A stretch of DNA of 64,000 bases from Ophioderma brevispina (GCA_023653785.1 JAMKCH010049184.1:1-64000), one strand, 5' to 3'; shown: positions 24,436 through 37,489, counted from the first letter of the stretch. Program-made: numbers and translations. The notes: generated by a model from the sequence alone, not told the origin.

Positions 24436-24502
24436 GAAAAGTATTAGAGTCTGCCATACTCAATCGGTGTAAAGTAACATAGTCTGGCAGTATCATAGTC
24501 CT

Positions 24503-24714
24503 GGGCTCCATAGACGACAATGGAATAAAGAGTCAACTTAAAATCGATTGCCCTATGTTCACCATGCCCCGGTCTGGAGCCCGGAGGAACTATATCTCCA
24601 TCTCCTGCCACACCTGCTACAACACAGAATTGGGCACTCGATTCAGTGACTCTTCAACGCAACATTAAGTTTCACGCTTTATTCCGTTGTCGTCTGTGGA
24701 GCCCTGGCTGTGGC
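24503..24714. mobile_element. Palindromic MITE, GGGCTCCATAGACGACAATGG ends
   Basis: The left end GGGCTCCATAGACGACAATG plus GAATAAAG and the right end CTTTATTCCGTTGTCGTC plus TGTGGAGCCC are inverted repeats of about 28 bp. Inner halves share AAGAGTCAA / TGACTCTT and ATCGATTGCCC / GGGCACTCGATT, so the whole unit is nearly a palindrome. A related copy lies at 17.03 kb. Confidence 0.75.
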
Positions 24715-24984
24715 TCCTGGCGGCTTTGATTACTTTCTCACCTGTCTAGTTAGACTCCCTTTCAGAATACCCGCCTCAAATTGTAAATAATGAAAGCATG
24801 ACTCAATCTCTATGAACCACAAGTAACTCGCCGGTTTTGTTGAGTTTTGAAGCCTTTACACCCATGTTCAATTTAAATTTATTTTGTAGCGTTTACCACA
24901 CCAATCCAAATGTACATTTAAAAAAAAAGTAATTTCAATGTTTTGGATTTAAATCTATTTTGATTTATTGGTGTTTTGTGTATG

Positions 24985-25309
24985 TATGTGCTTGTATGCC
25001 AGTATGTCTATTGTACGTGTTCTCTACTTGATACACGAGCCTGCACTCGCATACACACTCAAATACGGTCAGATTGCTGAGGGTGATTATGCTATTGCAA
25101 CAATCCTATTCACGACTGTTCTAATATTGATATTTTAACCATTAAAATGGCATGTTTTTTTTGTACTTATCTTCCGAAAATTAATTAGCTTAAATTTAAT
25201 GACGACAACACAAAAAATATGGCTTTTCATCGGCTACCAAAATTGCATACTACTTCCGGCTAAGTAGGGGCGTACCAAAGACGATTGGAACACCCACGCG
25301 CACCCTTAA
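24985..25309. mobile_element. Diverged copy of the TTAA-flanked 38.5 kb MITE
   Basis: It shares GTGTTCTCTACTTGATA, GAGCCTG..CACT..CA.ACAC, TACTACTTCCGG and CCAAAGACGATTGGAACAC with 38497-38839, in the same orientation. The right end reads CCCTTAAG (TTAA at 25306-25309). The left end is decayed and its limit is uncertain. Confidence 0.6.
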
Positions 25310-25317
25310 GCACCGAT

Positions 25318-26338
25318 GTATACTCCACTTCGCGTCCGCGATATCGCGGCGGCGATGCAACTTGACCCCGATTTTTTATTGCCTCAGGCGAAAGAATTGG
25401 CTATCGCGCTATGGATTTTGAGCCTTCGAGGATGAGTTGAATTTGGTTCAACTCTCGGCGATATCGCGGACGCGAAAATTCTCTGATTGGCCGTTCAAGG
25501 AACCAAGGTCGGGCGATGGACCTCATGAAAAACCAAGCTGAACATGCTCTTAAAAAATATCTCCTATTCAGGACCCGATTAACAACAATACTCATCCAAT
25601 GAAGTATACATTTTAAAATGGACAATTATTGACAATGGACTTTGGCTGTAGTGCGAAAAAAAATAGTATGATCCCATATGAGGCATTGATAGTATTTTAA
25701 GGATATCGTAAAGAATGTTTTGGCTGTTAGTACGAAATATTTTGGTTACACCACCTCATTCTATTATGAGCTCTGCATCCTACATGTTGCATGTATATGG
25801 CCAAACCATGTGTACAAATGTAAGTACTACTAACTGGTCATCATCAAACTGGCCATTTAACAATGATAAAAGTCATTGCAAAATCCTTGAAGATGTACGA
25901 AACTTAAATGGTAGAAACAATACAAAATATTCCAGAACAAGTACATTATTTGCCAAGAATTCAAAAGACATATTGGCAATATCAGTCCTATATGTACTTG
26001 ACAACAGGCAATGGATAACAATATTTAATCCTAATTTTGACCTGAGTATCGATCGATGAATATCGCTCGTCTATTCTTAGTTTGACGGAACGATCTCATT
26101 CGGGGAAATCCAGAGCATATCGTAGCAAAATATCGGCAATGGTATGTACATAATTCTCTAAAATTTTTATGAAAAATGCCAACTGGCAACCAATTTGTTT
26201 GTCAATTAAAAATACAGCAACAACTCCGCGAGATGAGAATTTGTCGCCGAGAGTATAGATGACTTTTATCGCGCGGGATTGCGATGTAAAATTTCATCGC
26301 GACATCGGCGCGATGAAAGCGATAGTGGAGTTACTCGG
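25318..26338. mobile_element. Inverted-repeat element with CpG-rich hairpins, ~1 kb
   Basis: The outer ends TACTCCACTTCGCG and GCGATAGTGGAGTTA are inverted. Just inside the left end is a hairpin whose arms TTCGCGTCCGCGATATCGC (25336) and ATATCGCGGACGCGAAAA (~25460) are complementary. The right end has GTCGCCGAGAG and CATCGCGAC/GATGTCGCG-like motifs. The AT-rich middle has a 114-codon frame at 25715-26059 without family signature, probably fortuitous. CpG-rich tips on an AT-rich body are unusual here. Confidence 0.5.
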
Positions 26339-26519
26339 GCTTAAATCTATCCAATCCAATGAATGGAATGCCAAATAAATCCAAATTACCGTTATATTTT
26401 ATTGGTATAGTGCACAATTCAGGGAACACCACACCAAAGTATTCTAGAGTGTAGTAATAGGAGGGGGACCAAGGTTAGTAAAATGAGGAGAACACCCTAT
26501 ACGCATATATAGCCCATAA

Positions 26520-26950
26520 GCTGCATCATCAGATGCTTTCGTTGCACCCAATTAGTGATAATTTTCCCATATTATCACCTTGAAGGGGATGGTCCCCTGG
26601 ACTAGGATTAGGTATGTTCTCGCCCCAAAGCTGCACGTTAGCGGTCCTGCCAATTCAAAATGGCTGACATCTGTTTATGTAAACGCCATTTATATTCATT
26701 ACAAATTAGAAATTATCCACAACTACACGAAACCAGAAAGATTTTAACTGCTGAAGGGGGCTCAACAAGTAGGCGTCCAAGATGGCGCAGCAGCAAGAAG
26801 GATACTTGCTAAATGAGACTTAAATGGCAAAAACGTGTTGCAAAGAATAGAAATGGGTGATATTTTGGGAGCTCAAAAAAAGAATTTATGGCATTCAGAT
26901 TTTACATACAGGCTTGTTTTTTTAAAGATGGCGGTAATTATATGCTTAGT
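26520..26950. repeat. Left member of a widely spaced inverted repeat
   Basis: CACCTTGAAGGGGATGGTCC, GACTAGGATTAGGTATGTTC, TTCAAAATGGC, AAGATGGCGC and GATATTTTGGGAGCTC have counterparts in inverted order at 32210-32640. The two copies are 5.3 kb apart and could be terminal repeats of one large element or independent insertions. Confidence 0.65.
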
Positions 26951-29900
26951 CAGGGTACATAACTCAGGAAGGGAAAAGCAGCCCTACCCATCCTTTCGAC
27001 GTTATTAAACAACACTTTCTAATAGTGACCCTAAATCATTTCCAAGAGTAAAAAATAGTAAAGTGGCGGTATTGACTTGTGCTAGAGTGCCGTTACTATA
27101 GCTTGCCGTATTTACTACTTGGCCAATAAACGTTAGTTTAACTGACTCTATAACTTGTTATAGGAAAGACAAAAGCTCAATCAAATGATATAATAAACTC
27201 AATAAAGGTGTGGACTGTATTTAAGATTACTCATGAATCCATATTATATATCGCTATATTTTATGCGCCAATGGCACCTGAAACACTCTTGTTTTGGCTC
27301 TCTACTTTGCTTCATTTTTGTTACTTCTACTGCATACTTTGTTTCATTTTACAACCATCTGATAGCGTTTAAATTGTTAAAACAAAAAAAAAACGCCAAA
27401 AAAGAATCATCCCAGTCTTGTAAGTTCTTCATGATTTTTCTTCATTTCATTATAATTTGGGGAAATTTCTGGACCTGTTATAGACTGATTTAGTCTTGTT
27501 CTCCAAACCCTGGTATAGTAGTGAGCATTGCGTGTCACCTATTGGATTGCACAACGTATCAACCTACTTGGTTGCACATGGCTGATTCAGTTCTGAGGAA
27601 AACTCTGTTGATTCACTCTTGATCACATTTTGGGTTAATAATGGATTCAATCATCACCTACTCAAGATTAGACTTACTGGGAATTATGCCGCAAGTGTGA
27701 ATTAACGCTTTCAACTTACCAGCGAATTGAAAGACTTACTAATTGTGAGTACAACCGACAAAGAGGGTTTTAGTGGTGGTATAAATGCAACCTTCAGGAA
27801 GAAAACACTGACCCAGGATCTGTATAGGCCTACCTGTAATTAGTCCTAAAATCTACTGCAATGAACCTTTGTGATAGATGACTTACCTAACCATGCTAAT
27901 CTAAGTTTTGGAATGCCCGTAAGTCTGCAACAAGACTACTCATAATATGTGAGTATGTTACATATCATGACATAGACATACTTTGTCTTAGGGAGACATT
28001 GATGCGAGGGTCTGACCCGGGTAATAGGCGAAAATGTCTCCTCCTGGAATGAATTAATATGTACCAAGAGTTCGCCCGTTCCGATCATCATGGTGCCTAG
28101 GCATCTGGTTTAATCTCAACGTAAATTAGTGTTCCAGATCCGTAATCAGGTGTTGTCTTGACTCTCAATATGAATCTTCAAAACATGTCACCAACCTAAG
28201 CCGTCCATAAACTGGCAAATTGAAATATCTACCGTAGTCGTAGGTTCATAGAGTGATACCCGTGTAACATCATGTCGAGTCACTAAGACTGGCTCGTTTG
28301 GTTATTGCAACCTTTTATTTAATGGCCATTTCAAAAAGTCACTCAATCGTTTACAATACTGCAAACAACAACAGCTGCCATCGGTTGATACACCAAAAGC
28401 CCAGATCCTGTCATATTGTCACAAATGGTTTTCGAAAATTTATTATATTTAAAAATTGAAGTCCAGTCACTAGAGCTATTGTATGCTTCTTTTACCGCTC
28501 TAAAACTTTTCCTCTGGGCACTGCATTCTTCCTGGTGTTTGGGCATCGTGATTTCTTGTTTAGCTTCCCCTCAACTCTCTGCATCTGCTAACCTTCGTCT
28601 CTATTGTGACTGGATCTATTGGTATTTGTTTCTTTTGTGTTGTGTGTGTTATGTGGGGCCACTGGCATGAGTGTGTGACTGGAGTCTGAAAGAGAAGGAT
28701 GTGCTCTGATGTAATGTATGTACACACAATTTATTGACTATTATTGGGGATGTGTTCACCACTTTTATTGTGAAGGAGAGATGAATGTAAGTGGAAGGAT
28801 GTAAGTTATCTGTATGCGAGTTATGTTGCGCCCTTAATTTTTGTTAAATTTATGTCCATTTCATGGAAAATTTTCCAGTGCAATTATTTTGACCCAAAGC
28901 TCCAAATTAAATTAGGTTTATTTAGGTAGCATTAAGTAATTTAGGATTAAAATATAGGGTTGGAATTTTGAAATTTTGCTGCCTGAATATTGCAAAGTGA
29001 TTTTGATTAATTTGTGCGAAAATGGTCCTGATATTTGATGTTTGGCATACGTGGTAGTGACAAACATGATTAATGTCCAGCTGTGTGGGCATTTTAGCCA
29101 GTTGGCTATGTTGGTGGAAAGAATTTAGTGTTGTGCCACAACCCTGTGAATTCGGCTGTATGGGCGGAATGAACTGCATTTTGGGGATGTGGTGGCAGAA
29201 TACTGAATTATCCCATGTTGTAAAATAAATTTTAGGGTTCAATTTTGTAAAACCCACGCTTTTTGGCATGTGCACGCTATTTCAGCCCGAGAAACCCAGT
29301 TTAGGGACTGATAACAAAGTCCAATGTGGTTAGGGGTTGAGTATGGCAACAAGGTCTCGTCAGTACCCGACTGCTTGCGGGTTTGGTGTACAAGCATTGC
29401 TTAAATACATGTGACAGGACTAAAGAGCTGCTTATAAAGTTCATGCGGCGGTTAATTGTATTTTTTCATCCTTAAAAATTAAATCTGCTCTGACCAGTTC
29501 TTCTCAGACAACGGTCAGACTTTGGTTTTTGTAGATTTCCTTGGCCTGTGACATGGTGCATATGAATTAGGGTGTAATGTTGTTTGTGGAACTTTGCAGT
29601 GGAATGCAGATTTTCGGGTCCGGTTTTCATATTTTTATTAATTGGGATGGGGATTTTTGTTTAGTTTCTAAAGTAAAATGTTTCAGGGGTTAGTTTCACA
29701 TTATTGCATGGCATTTTGACGCAGCTGTTTTGGCCAATTTGTAATAAATTATTCCGAGCTATTTAAATCCTCTTTAATAAAGGTTCATGCACAGTGGATG
29801 GAGCCTTAAAATGTTAATACTGCAAGAGGTGCTGTGCGCTCAGGCTTCTGTAGTATAGGGCGGTGGCCAGCGCCTGGAGTGTGGCAGGACTCCCTAACCT

Positions 29901-31439
29901 TTCAGTTGAGGGCGTAGTGTCTTGGATATATTTGGCCTGTACGATTGGCTAGAAGCATTTCTAGCTCCTGAGTTATGAAGAGAGCACTGAGATCATCCGC
30001 GGTAAACCTTCTGACGGCATGTGGCAGGTCGAAATGTCACGCTGATGTTTATTGTTTTGGTTAATATTAGGAAAAAGACGCCATTTTGATTAAGTGATTG
30101 AACGCATCCACCCGACGACCGGAGTTTAAAGGTGACGATTATTTATACAAATGCCCTAGGGTTAAAATTTACAAGTGGGTATTTTAAATGAAAGCTTTGC
30201 ATTTGTGGATTGGCATTCCATGAAGGGTTCTAGTGTTTCAAACAAAATTGTCTTGAGCATGTGGGCTTTTTGCAGCTGGGTATTTAATTTTGTGTTGATC
30301 ATTTGGATCGTAGCACGCAATTGTCTTATTGTCTGTCAGTCGCATAGACAGGTATGTAGCAGAAGTTTCACTTTTCAGTGCGCAGCTTTTGCAAAGAATG
30401 CGTTAATTTTGCATTGTTTGAAATGTGGCCTAATGACAGCAATGCGTTGCATCATTTGGAAAGTAGCAGCCAATTGTCCATTTATGTCTGTCAGTCGCAT
30501 AGACCGGTACGTAGCAGAAGTTTCACTTGTCAGTGTGCAGCTTTTGCAAAGTGTAATTTTGCCTTCAAAAATGTAGGCCTACCGGCAACAATGTGTTTGA
30601 TATTTAACGGTCGTATTTGTTTGTTCTGGCATCATGAGTGGCTGGGTGCGGGCGTCTGTATATAAAGACCGTATGGATTGCCAATGTATAAATTATGTTT
30701 TGCACTAAAAATATTGGGCATATGGGGTGGCGACGGCCCTCCATGTAGAATAAACCCCGCCAATATTTGCAGTTTTGTACAGATTCTAATTTAAGATGGG
30801 ATTGAATATTATCAGAACTTGAATGTTCAGGTTTGCATGCACAATGCCGTTTGTTGCATTTTGAAGGCGTTGTGCAATTGGGCTGGCATGATGTGTACGC
30901 CCGTTAAGTTTCATTTAAGGTAATTAAGGATTATAAATTAGGGTTAAGTTTAGCATTAACTAATGGAGTCGGGTCCTGAAATCTTGATGTCGTAATTGTG
31001 CTGGCAAATGATCTGGAGTTGCATTTCTTTTCGAGAATGAGTTTAGCCAATTAAGTTGATTGTTTGTGGATATTTCTGTGAAATTTTTTTTGCCAAAAAA
31101 AATAACATTTCGAAAATATTTAAAAAAATTAATTATTCCTATTGGCCGTGAGTTGGTTTTATCGTCCGGGACAGCAGTCCTGCGGACCGGCTGGTGGATC
31201 TAACCAAATCTCGGTCAGCAGAATTAATTTCAAATGAGAACTGTTGTGCAATAAAGTAAAACTATATATTTACAGGAAATTTACAAAGTAAGTGATTGTG
31301 CAATGGGCAAATGCTTCTCAAAAATCAATAAATGTGAAACTGAAAGTGAAATTTGAATTGAAACGAATATTAATTGCATTTTTGTGGCCTTTTGATATTT
31401 AGTCATTTTAATTTCATTAAGCTAAACCAGTGCCTTTAT
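26951..31439. other. Non-coding stretch between inverted-repeat members
   Basis: No convincing gene. A GT-rich, moderately higher-GC zone spans about 28.7-31.2 kb and looks unlike its AT-rich neighbours. It may be an old element's non-coding body, but no RT, integrase or transposase motif was found. A tandem duplication is listed separately. Confidence 0.4.
30301..30605. repeat. Tandem duplication, 153 bp unit x2
   Basis: The unit starting ATTTGGATCGTAGCACGCAA is repeated at 30454 as ATTTGGAAAGTAGCAGCCAA. Both contain GTCTGTCAGTCGCATAGAC, GCAGAAGTTTCACTT and CAGCTTTTGCAAAG. The copies differ by scattered substitutions and one short deletion. Confidence 0.9.
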
Positions 31440-31910
31440 TTTCAACCCTCGGTCCGTGACAATATCTACACCGGTAATTGTGAAATTAACTGGTTGCCTA
31501 TTGAGGATCGCATACGATTTAAGACACTTTTCACTGTGTATAAGGCATTGAATGGGCTTTGTCCCCGGTACATGAGCGAATGTCTAGTGGTGAATAAAGC
31601 CCGTCCTGGCATCAGTACCACCCTCTCTGGTCATGGGTTGAACCTCCAAGTTCCTAGGACGCGCATATGTGCTGGGGACTGCCTTCTCAGTGGCTGGTCC
31701 CAAACTTTGGAATAATCTCCCCATTCATACCCGTAGTGCCCCAACAGTTGACAAATTCAAATCCTCTGCACAAAACCTATTTGTTTCATATTGTTATTCT
31801 TAGGTTTGCTTTCTTTTGTCTTGCATCTTACTCTCTTTTTGTTTTGCGCTTTGTTCCTGTGGAAAAGGCGCTTTTTAAATGTTTGGTATTATCCTAGGTG
31901 TTTTTCCCAG
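31440..31910 (+). mobile_element. L2/CR1-like LINE fragment, RT C-terminus
   Basis: The frame 31374-31715 contains EINWLPIEDRIRFKTLFTVY and KALNGLCPRY, the L2/CR1 RT end. After a frameshift at about 31670-31700 it continues with LTNSNPLHKTYLF. The 3' end AAAAGGCGCTTTTTAAATG is near 31.88 kb. Heavily 5'-truncated. Confidence 0.8.
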
Positions 31911-32209
31911 TAAAAATAAAAAATATGCTTATGAAGAAGTGAAAAAAATTGTCTCTATGTAGAAGGAAAATTTTGAAATTGGTGACCTAATTTCTTCAAG
32001 CACATCAAGTGGCTACTTTGTTTCTGACCTTGTACCACAGGCTCATTTTCCCTCTCTACTGTCTAGAGTCAGCTTCCTTCCCAGCGTCAACTCGCGTGTT
32101 GAGTGGTATGCCAACTTATCCAGAAGTACAGTCGGAGAAAATTGCGGAAAATGTTATCAATATAGTTTCGTTATGGTTCTTATTATGTCAAAAACGATGT
32201 GCAGGAGTG

Positions 32210-32640
32210 TTTTCTTCTTGATTTATGTCCTTCGGAGCGGGTATACCCGCCGCCATCATGAGTTATGATCATGTCCGGCATCCAGAATGTCAATAACTCT
32301 CTTTTTGGTGCTCTCAAAATATTACTCGCATTATTACACATTCTTTTGGCATTTTAGTACATTTAACAAAACATGCTCCTACCGGCGGCCATCTTACACT
32401 TAAACGTTTAAGCCCACTTCAGAAAGGTAGAACTTTATTTCGTTTAGTCCTGGATAAAATTCCTCTCTATAATGAAAATACAATACCGTTTTTTATAAAA
32501 CAATGTGGCCATTTTGAATAGGCAGTCGCGCAATTGTGCGACTTTCGGGCGGAACATACCTAATCCTAGTCAGGGGACACCCCCTTCAAGGTGGATTCTT
32601 GGAAAATTAATCACCAGGTGGGTGCAACAACTCGAATTTT
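32210..32640. repeat. Right member of the widely spaced inverted repeat
   Basis: This is the reverse-complement partner of 26520-26950. It includes ACATACCTAATCCTAGTCAG, CCCCCTTCAAGGTGG and CGGCGGCCATCTTAC. Arm similarity is visible over roughly 430 bp with many substitutions, so the elements are old. Confidence 0.65.
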
Positions 32641-33048
32641 AAGGCCCTTACAGAAATGTGCTCATGGAACTAATACCAGAATCACAATACTGACTCTGTT
32701 GATACACACAGTCAGATTCAAACGGGAGTTTTCCGTAAACCTACCCCTACTTAACATACACTTTTTTCTGACACACGTATAAATTCAGAAACCTTGTGCT
32801 TTATTCCGCGAAGAGTTTCCGAATTCTAAGTGTATCAGAAACAAGTGTGTCTGGCGGGTCGGTTATGGAAACTCCCGAATCAAACAGGCGGTTTATTGTA
32901 CTGTTGAAATTATTGTTAGAGGACAAGTAAAACTTTGCGATCTATGTCGGTAATTATCTTATTGCATATACTCTGCAACTGTGTGGGCATTGTATTGTCC
33001 TGTATCTCACTGAAATGGAGTTTTTTCCGCGTGGTTTGCCCCAAATTG

Positions 33049-33140
33049 TAAAAAAAAAAAAAAAAAAAAAAGAAAAGGTGGTGAAAGAAAGAAAAAAAAA
33101 AGAAAAAGAAGGCAAAAAAAAAGAAAAAAAGGAGGAACGC
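33049..33140. repeat. Poly(A) run and purine-only tract
   Basis: A 22 nt A-run is followed by about 65 bases that are almost purely A and G (GAAAAGG, GAAAGAAAG, AAAAAGAAGGC). Such mirror-like homopurine DNA can form triplex structures. It may derive from a retroelement tail, but no element was identified upstream. Confidence 0.7.
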
Positions 33141-34822
33141 CAAACTCCGGATGTTTGAAAAATGACTGATGTTTGTTATCTTTAGTGAATCTAATTGTAA
33201 TGTGTTGTAAATGACAGGTGTTTTAAACCGATTGAATATGTGATATGATCTTGTTTTGGTAACAGTAAAGTTTAAGTTTCACACATCTTATTAAACTGCC
33301 TATATTTTCATGTACAAACACGCCAGTCAGAAACTCATTTCTCCCTATCATGCGACTGGTACTTCAAATATTAGGTTTTCTCAGAAATCTTGATACTGTC
33401 AGCCTTCCAAGCATGAAATTACCAGGGTTGACCAGCATCCCGGAGAGATCGGGCCCACAAAATTCAACCACCCCCCCCTAGCCAACGACTATTGAATAGA
33501 AGCACCGGTCATTTTTCCCTGCAGAAAGAGGTATGTATTTGACATGTTTTTTCTGAAAATTTTAAGAGTGTGGATGGATACTTTTGATTATCTCCTTTAA
33601 GGTCAGAACCCTAAAAATGATATCTGGCTGAAAATTGCAGCCCTTTTTAGGCAAATCCAAGCTTTTTTTGAGGGGTTAACTTAGGTACGTGGTCCACTGT
33701 CACTAATTCTAAATTAATGCCTGGCAGTAGGGTTGTGGGTAATTAGAGGTGTGGGAAATCTTTACTTAGCTGAATGGATTTCAACATTAATGATTTATCT
33801 GATGCGCTCCTTAAGCTCTCATAATCACTGTAAAGTGCTTAATTAAATATATGAAAATTTTATAATTTATCTTCAAGAAAAATGCCCTGATAAAATCTTG
33901 GTGGTTCCCCTTTGAACATAGGCCTTAAAATTGTGAGAAGTTTTAAGAAAAGCATATCCTATATGCTGTAACGTAACTCACCAACTACTTTTGTTCTCCA
34001 TTTGTCCGTTTGAGTTTCTGTATCATTAATCTAAGTGTTCACAAAATTGACAGTGTACACAAATAAAATTCCATATAACACAAGAATGTTTATTTTTGTA
34101 AGAAATCATAATTTATTGTGAAAGCCTCACAGTTTGCATAATTTACATGTGCAATTTGATAGAAATAAACCTTTAACCCCATGACATCAATCTTCAAACA
34201 TTACCATTGTACAATTTGTACAATACAAGAATAGTCATAAGTGTTAGACACCAAGAGTTTTTTTTGATACATAGTACAGCTTATTTAAACTCTCACTTTA
34301 AATTTTAACAGAAAAGTCCAACGGAGAAATAAACAGAGCTCAAACAGCTTTATGTGGCATTGTACATGTCCAATAGAGTAGACAAATTTAAAATGAAAAC
34401 AAACCTTATATTTTTAACATGGATTTTCACAAGATACTTAGCAAACTTCCACTGCACTGTTTTGGGAAATTTACGCATTAATAATTACATTCAACTCACA
34501 CAGTACATATGAATACACTGGGAATGTCTTGCAGATATGTACCAATGTACTACTTGCAACTGGGTTTATTCTCTAGAAGTTATTTGTTCCCACAATACGA
34601 TGGATGCACTACATATCAAGGAAGATGGACTAACCTTCAAACTGTATTTAATGTTATGCAATATGCCCACTGCAATGTGGGAACAAATTTCGGCACAAAC
34701 TGCCTTCCAGGTAACAAACCCAGGAACTGCGTATTGTCTTTAGTATCAGTGGATTCCTACTGGAAAAAGCTAATCTTGAACTTCATTAATTGAAATAAAA
34801 GCCCTAATCATGTTAACTATGG
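33141..34822. other. Intergenic stretch, nothing recognised
   Basis: AT-rich DNA with no supported gene. The 94- and 68-codon overlapping frames at 34.5-34.8 kb have no family signature and are probably fortuitous. Confidence 0.4.
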
Positions 34823-34953
34823 GGCTGCTTCAAAACTAAACCACCAGCTCATCAAAGATTCATAGCGGTTGAAATTTAGAGCAACAGAAACCAGTTCTAA
34901 CTAGCAAGAACTGGGTGTAACCAGCGGGCATCCAGTGGTTAAGTTTTGAAGCC
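34823..34953. mobile_element. Palindromic MITE, GGCYTGTTTCAAAACT family (copy 2)
   Basis: The left end GGCTGCTTCAAAACTAAACC and the right end GGTTAAGTTTTGAAGCC are inverted. The interior shares GAGCAACAGAAACC and paired GAACTGG / CCAGTTC motifs with copy 1 at 15256-15410. Confidence 0.7.
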
Positions 34954-35635
34954 ATCTCTAAAAGAATCATCAGAGCTTTCAGCTGCCAGTATAGTCTCAA
35001 TTCCCATGGCACAGTTCAACAAATTTCATTCATTAGTTCACTAAGAAAATACAGCCTCTGGTTTCTGGGTATGGTTTGTAATACCCAGAACACTCAAGGT
35101 CAATTCATGATGATTCATTATCTATTGATCACTGAACTTAGTCCTTGGGGGATGATATTGTGAAATAGATAATGTAGGCATCTAAAAATACTTTGAACCC
35201 ACTGTCCTCAATGTATCAATAGTTATCTAGGAACTTCAAATCTTGACCTTGAAAATTACCTTACCAAAACCGTTGCCTCATTTCAATGCAGATGTACATT
35301 AATCCAAAAAGTGAACCTGTGTCTTAACATCTGAACACACACATGATGCTTTTATTAGTGTATGGGACCAAGGCAGAGAATGTGATGTTAACAGGTAAGC
35401 CATAGTCACTATGAGCTAGTAAAATCTCAATTCCCTTGGCACAGTTCAGTACCTTCCATTCACCAGTGTATTTAGAAAATCCCCCCCCTGTTTTTTTGGT
35501 ATAATAAAATGATTCCGCGCCAGATCACACAAGTCAGTCATGTCAAGGTCAATGTATGTACAAGTACACCCACTGAACTGCCATCCTTGGTGGCATACAG
35601 CATATTGTACCTCAATGTGAGTAATAGACAGCACC

Positions 35636-35787
35636 GGCTTACTGTATTTTACTACGAAACGAAACAGAACTCCCCTTGGATTACAACACCTTATATTCCT
35701 TTATGACACGTTATTATGGCATGACGAAATAAAGCGTGTCCAATGGGGGTGTTCCTGTTTCGTTCATTTCGCAAAATACAGTAAGCC
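35636..35787. mobile_element. Palindromic MITE, GGCTTACTGTATTTT ends
   Basis: The left end GGCTTACTGTATTTTACTAC plus GAAACGAAACAG and the right end CTGTTTCGTTCATTTCGC plus AAAATACAGTAAGCC are inverted repeats of ~33 bp. The inner parts GAACTCCCCTTGGA and TCCAATGGGGGTGTTC also pair. Confidence 0.8.
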
Positions 35788-35800
35788 ATAGAATCCAACA

Positions 35801-36157
35801 TTAAAGACACGATCAGTGATTTGCTAAATCAGCAATCGAAAACATCATCAAAATCAGCATTTTATAGCATGTACGTAACAAGTACAGGTATCTCTAACAT
35901 ACCCTGCAAATGATAAGACCACGAGCAACCTAATAAGGACCAGAATCGGAGATTATTAGTCATTACTGTCCGACGGACACTTACTACTACACGTAATGAA
36001 TGGAGAATCGTATCTGGAACACTGCCGTTTTCTTCCTTTTCTTTCACACTTCTACGCTGAAAAGGTACTTATGAGAATTCTAAGCAGACTTTCCTATCAC
36101 TTTGAACTATTCCTGGCAAATTTCAAATATTTTTACAAATCACTGATATGTCTTTAA
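35801..36157. mobile_element. TTAA-flanked MITE, CACTATCAGTGAT family (copy B)
   Basis: It begins TTAAAGACACGATCAGTGAT and ends ATCACTGATATGTCTTTAA, giving TTAA at both borders. The interior shares CATTACTGTCCG, GGACACTTA and CTGGCAAATTT with copy A at 15925-16291, confirming one family with two insertions. Confidence 0.85.
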
Positions 36158-36552
36158 TTTCAGAAGTATGTTAGATATTACAATCATGTTTTAAATTAAT
36201 TTTTACCATGGGATGGGGGGGTCACATGGTGCAATTAACAATCTAAGGATTTTGGGTTCAAGGTATCCTTCACTGGCTGCCTATAAAATTACAATGTGAA
36301 TTTGGTAATGATACATTGGACAGAAGGATCTAGCGTGTGCATCATGTACATTAGCCTCCATAGTGGTTCTTATGCCATTGCCATGGCTCCGACAAATCCG
36401 CTTGAATATTACCCAATAATTGGTAAAATACAGCAACTATAATTTGGTTTGTTTACATCACATGGAAAAGCAAAGTAAAAAAGTTACATAATCCCTTACC
36501 CATGATAGAATCTGTGTATGTTATAACACATATGTTACAGTCGGTGTTGCTT

Positions 36553-36699
36553 CCTCTGTGCAGTGACGTCAGCGTGAGATTTGTTGGTCGCAAGAGTAAA
36601 TCGCTCACGCTGATTTGAAGCGATGGCACTTTTACACGTGCACACAAAGACTGCATTTCTTGACGCGGGCGTAAATGTTATGACATCACTGCACAGAGG
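36553..36699. mobile_element. Palindromic MITE, CCTCTGTGCAGTGA ends
   Basis: The left end CCTCTGTGCAGTGACGTCA and the right end TGACATCACTGCACAGAGG are inverted with one mismatch. The interior contains the inverted pair AGCGTGAG / CTCACGCT and other CpG-bearing motifs. Target-site duplication not resolved. Confidence 0.8.
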
Positions 36700-37489
36700 T
36701 AGTGACATGGACTATAGTGGCTTATGAGAAGAAAAAAAATCATTTCATAAACCACCCTTTTAAATGTATTTGAAAATTAAAAAAAAAGGGATTTTAAGGG
36801 ACTGTAAACCTAGAAAATTAACATACATTCCCAATACATTTTGCATAATTTCCCAAATATGCCCAATATGAAGGGGCTACATAGTTATTACATCATATCA
36901 TGGAAAGCAACATTAAGAAAACTTGTTACTTACTGACAACATATTGGCTTAAAGTAATAGGTTTCAGCCTAGTTGTGACAGACCACTTGAATCATGTTTA
37001 TTATGTTACACACATTTCGAGTTCAACTTAGGACAAGTGTAATTCAAGCTTTGATTACTTCAAATGTCTGCATCAATTCTGTGAAAGCTACACAACTGTC
37101 AAACCTGTTGCTATTCTTGAAATACGAGAAGAGACACTTTGTCCTTGGCGAGATAATAAATTATAGAAAACGCTTTCATTTGATACAATTTCAAAAATAT
37201 ACACATATTTTCATCACATGAGCTGTCAATTTACAAATACAGATAGAATGTTACAGAAGAATGTTACAGAATAAATTGATATTACTGTTACCTTAGAGCT
37301 GAAGCAATGTTTTCTTGACAATATATAGCATCTGGGGCAGTTGTTTGTTTCAGATGACATTTATGGCAACAGCAGCTGTCACTATGAGCAAGTAAAATCT
37401 CAATTCCCTTGGCACAGTTCAGTACCTTCCATTCACCGGTGTATTTAGAAAATACACCCCCTGGTGTTGGGGTATGATATATACTCCCC

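Noticed and set aside
25715..26059. 114-codon plus-strand frame
   Set aside because: It lies in the AT-rich body of an inverted-repeat element and shows no domain, signal peptide or biased codon pattern; a fortuitous frame is more likely.
34509..34793. Two overlapping frames with several cysteines
   Set aside because: They look superficially zinc-finger-like, but the cysteine spacing fits no known finger and the surroundings are intergenic.
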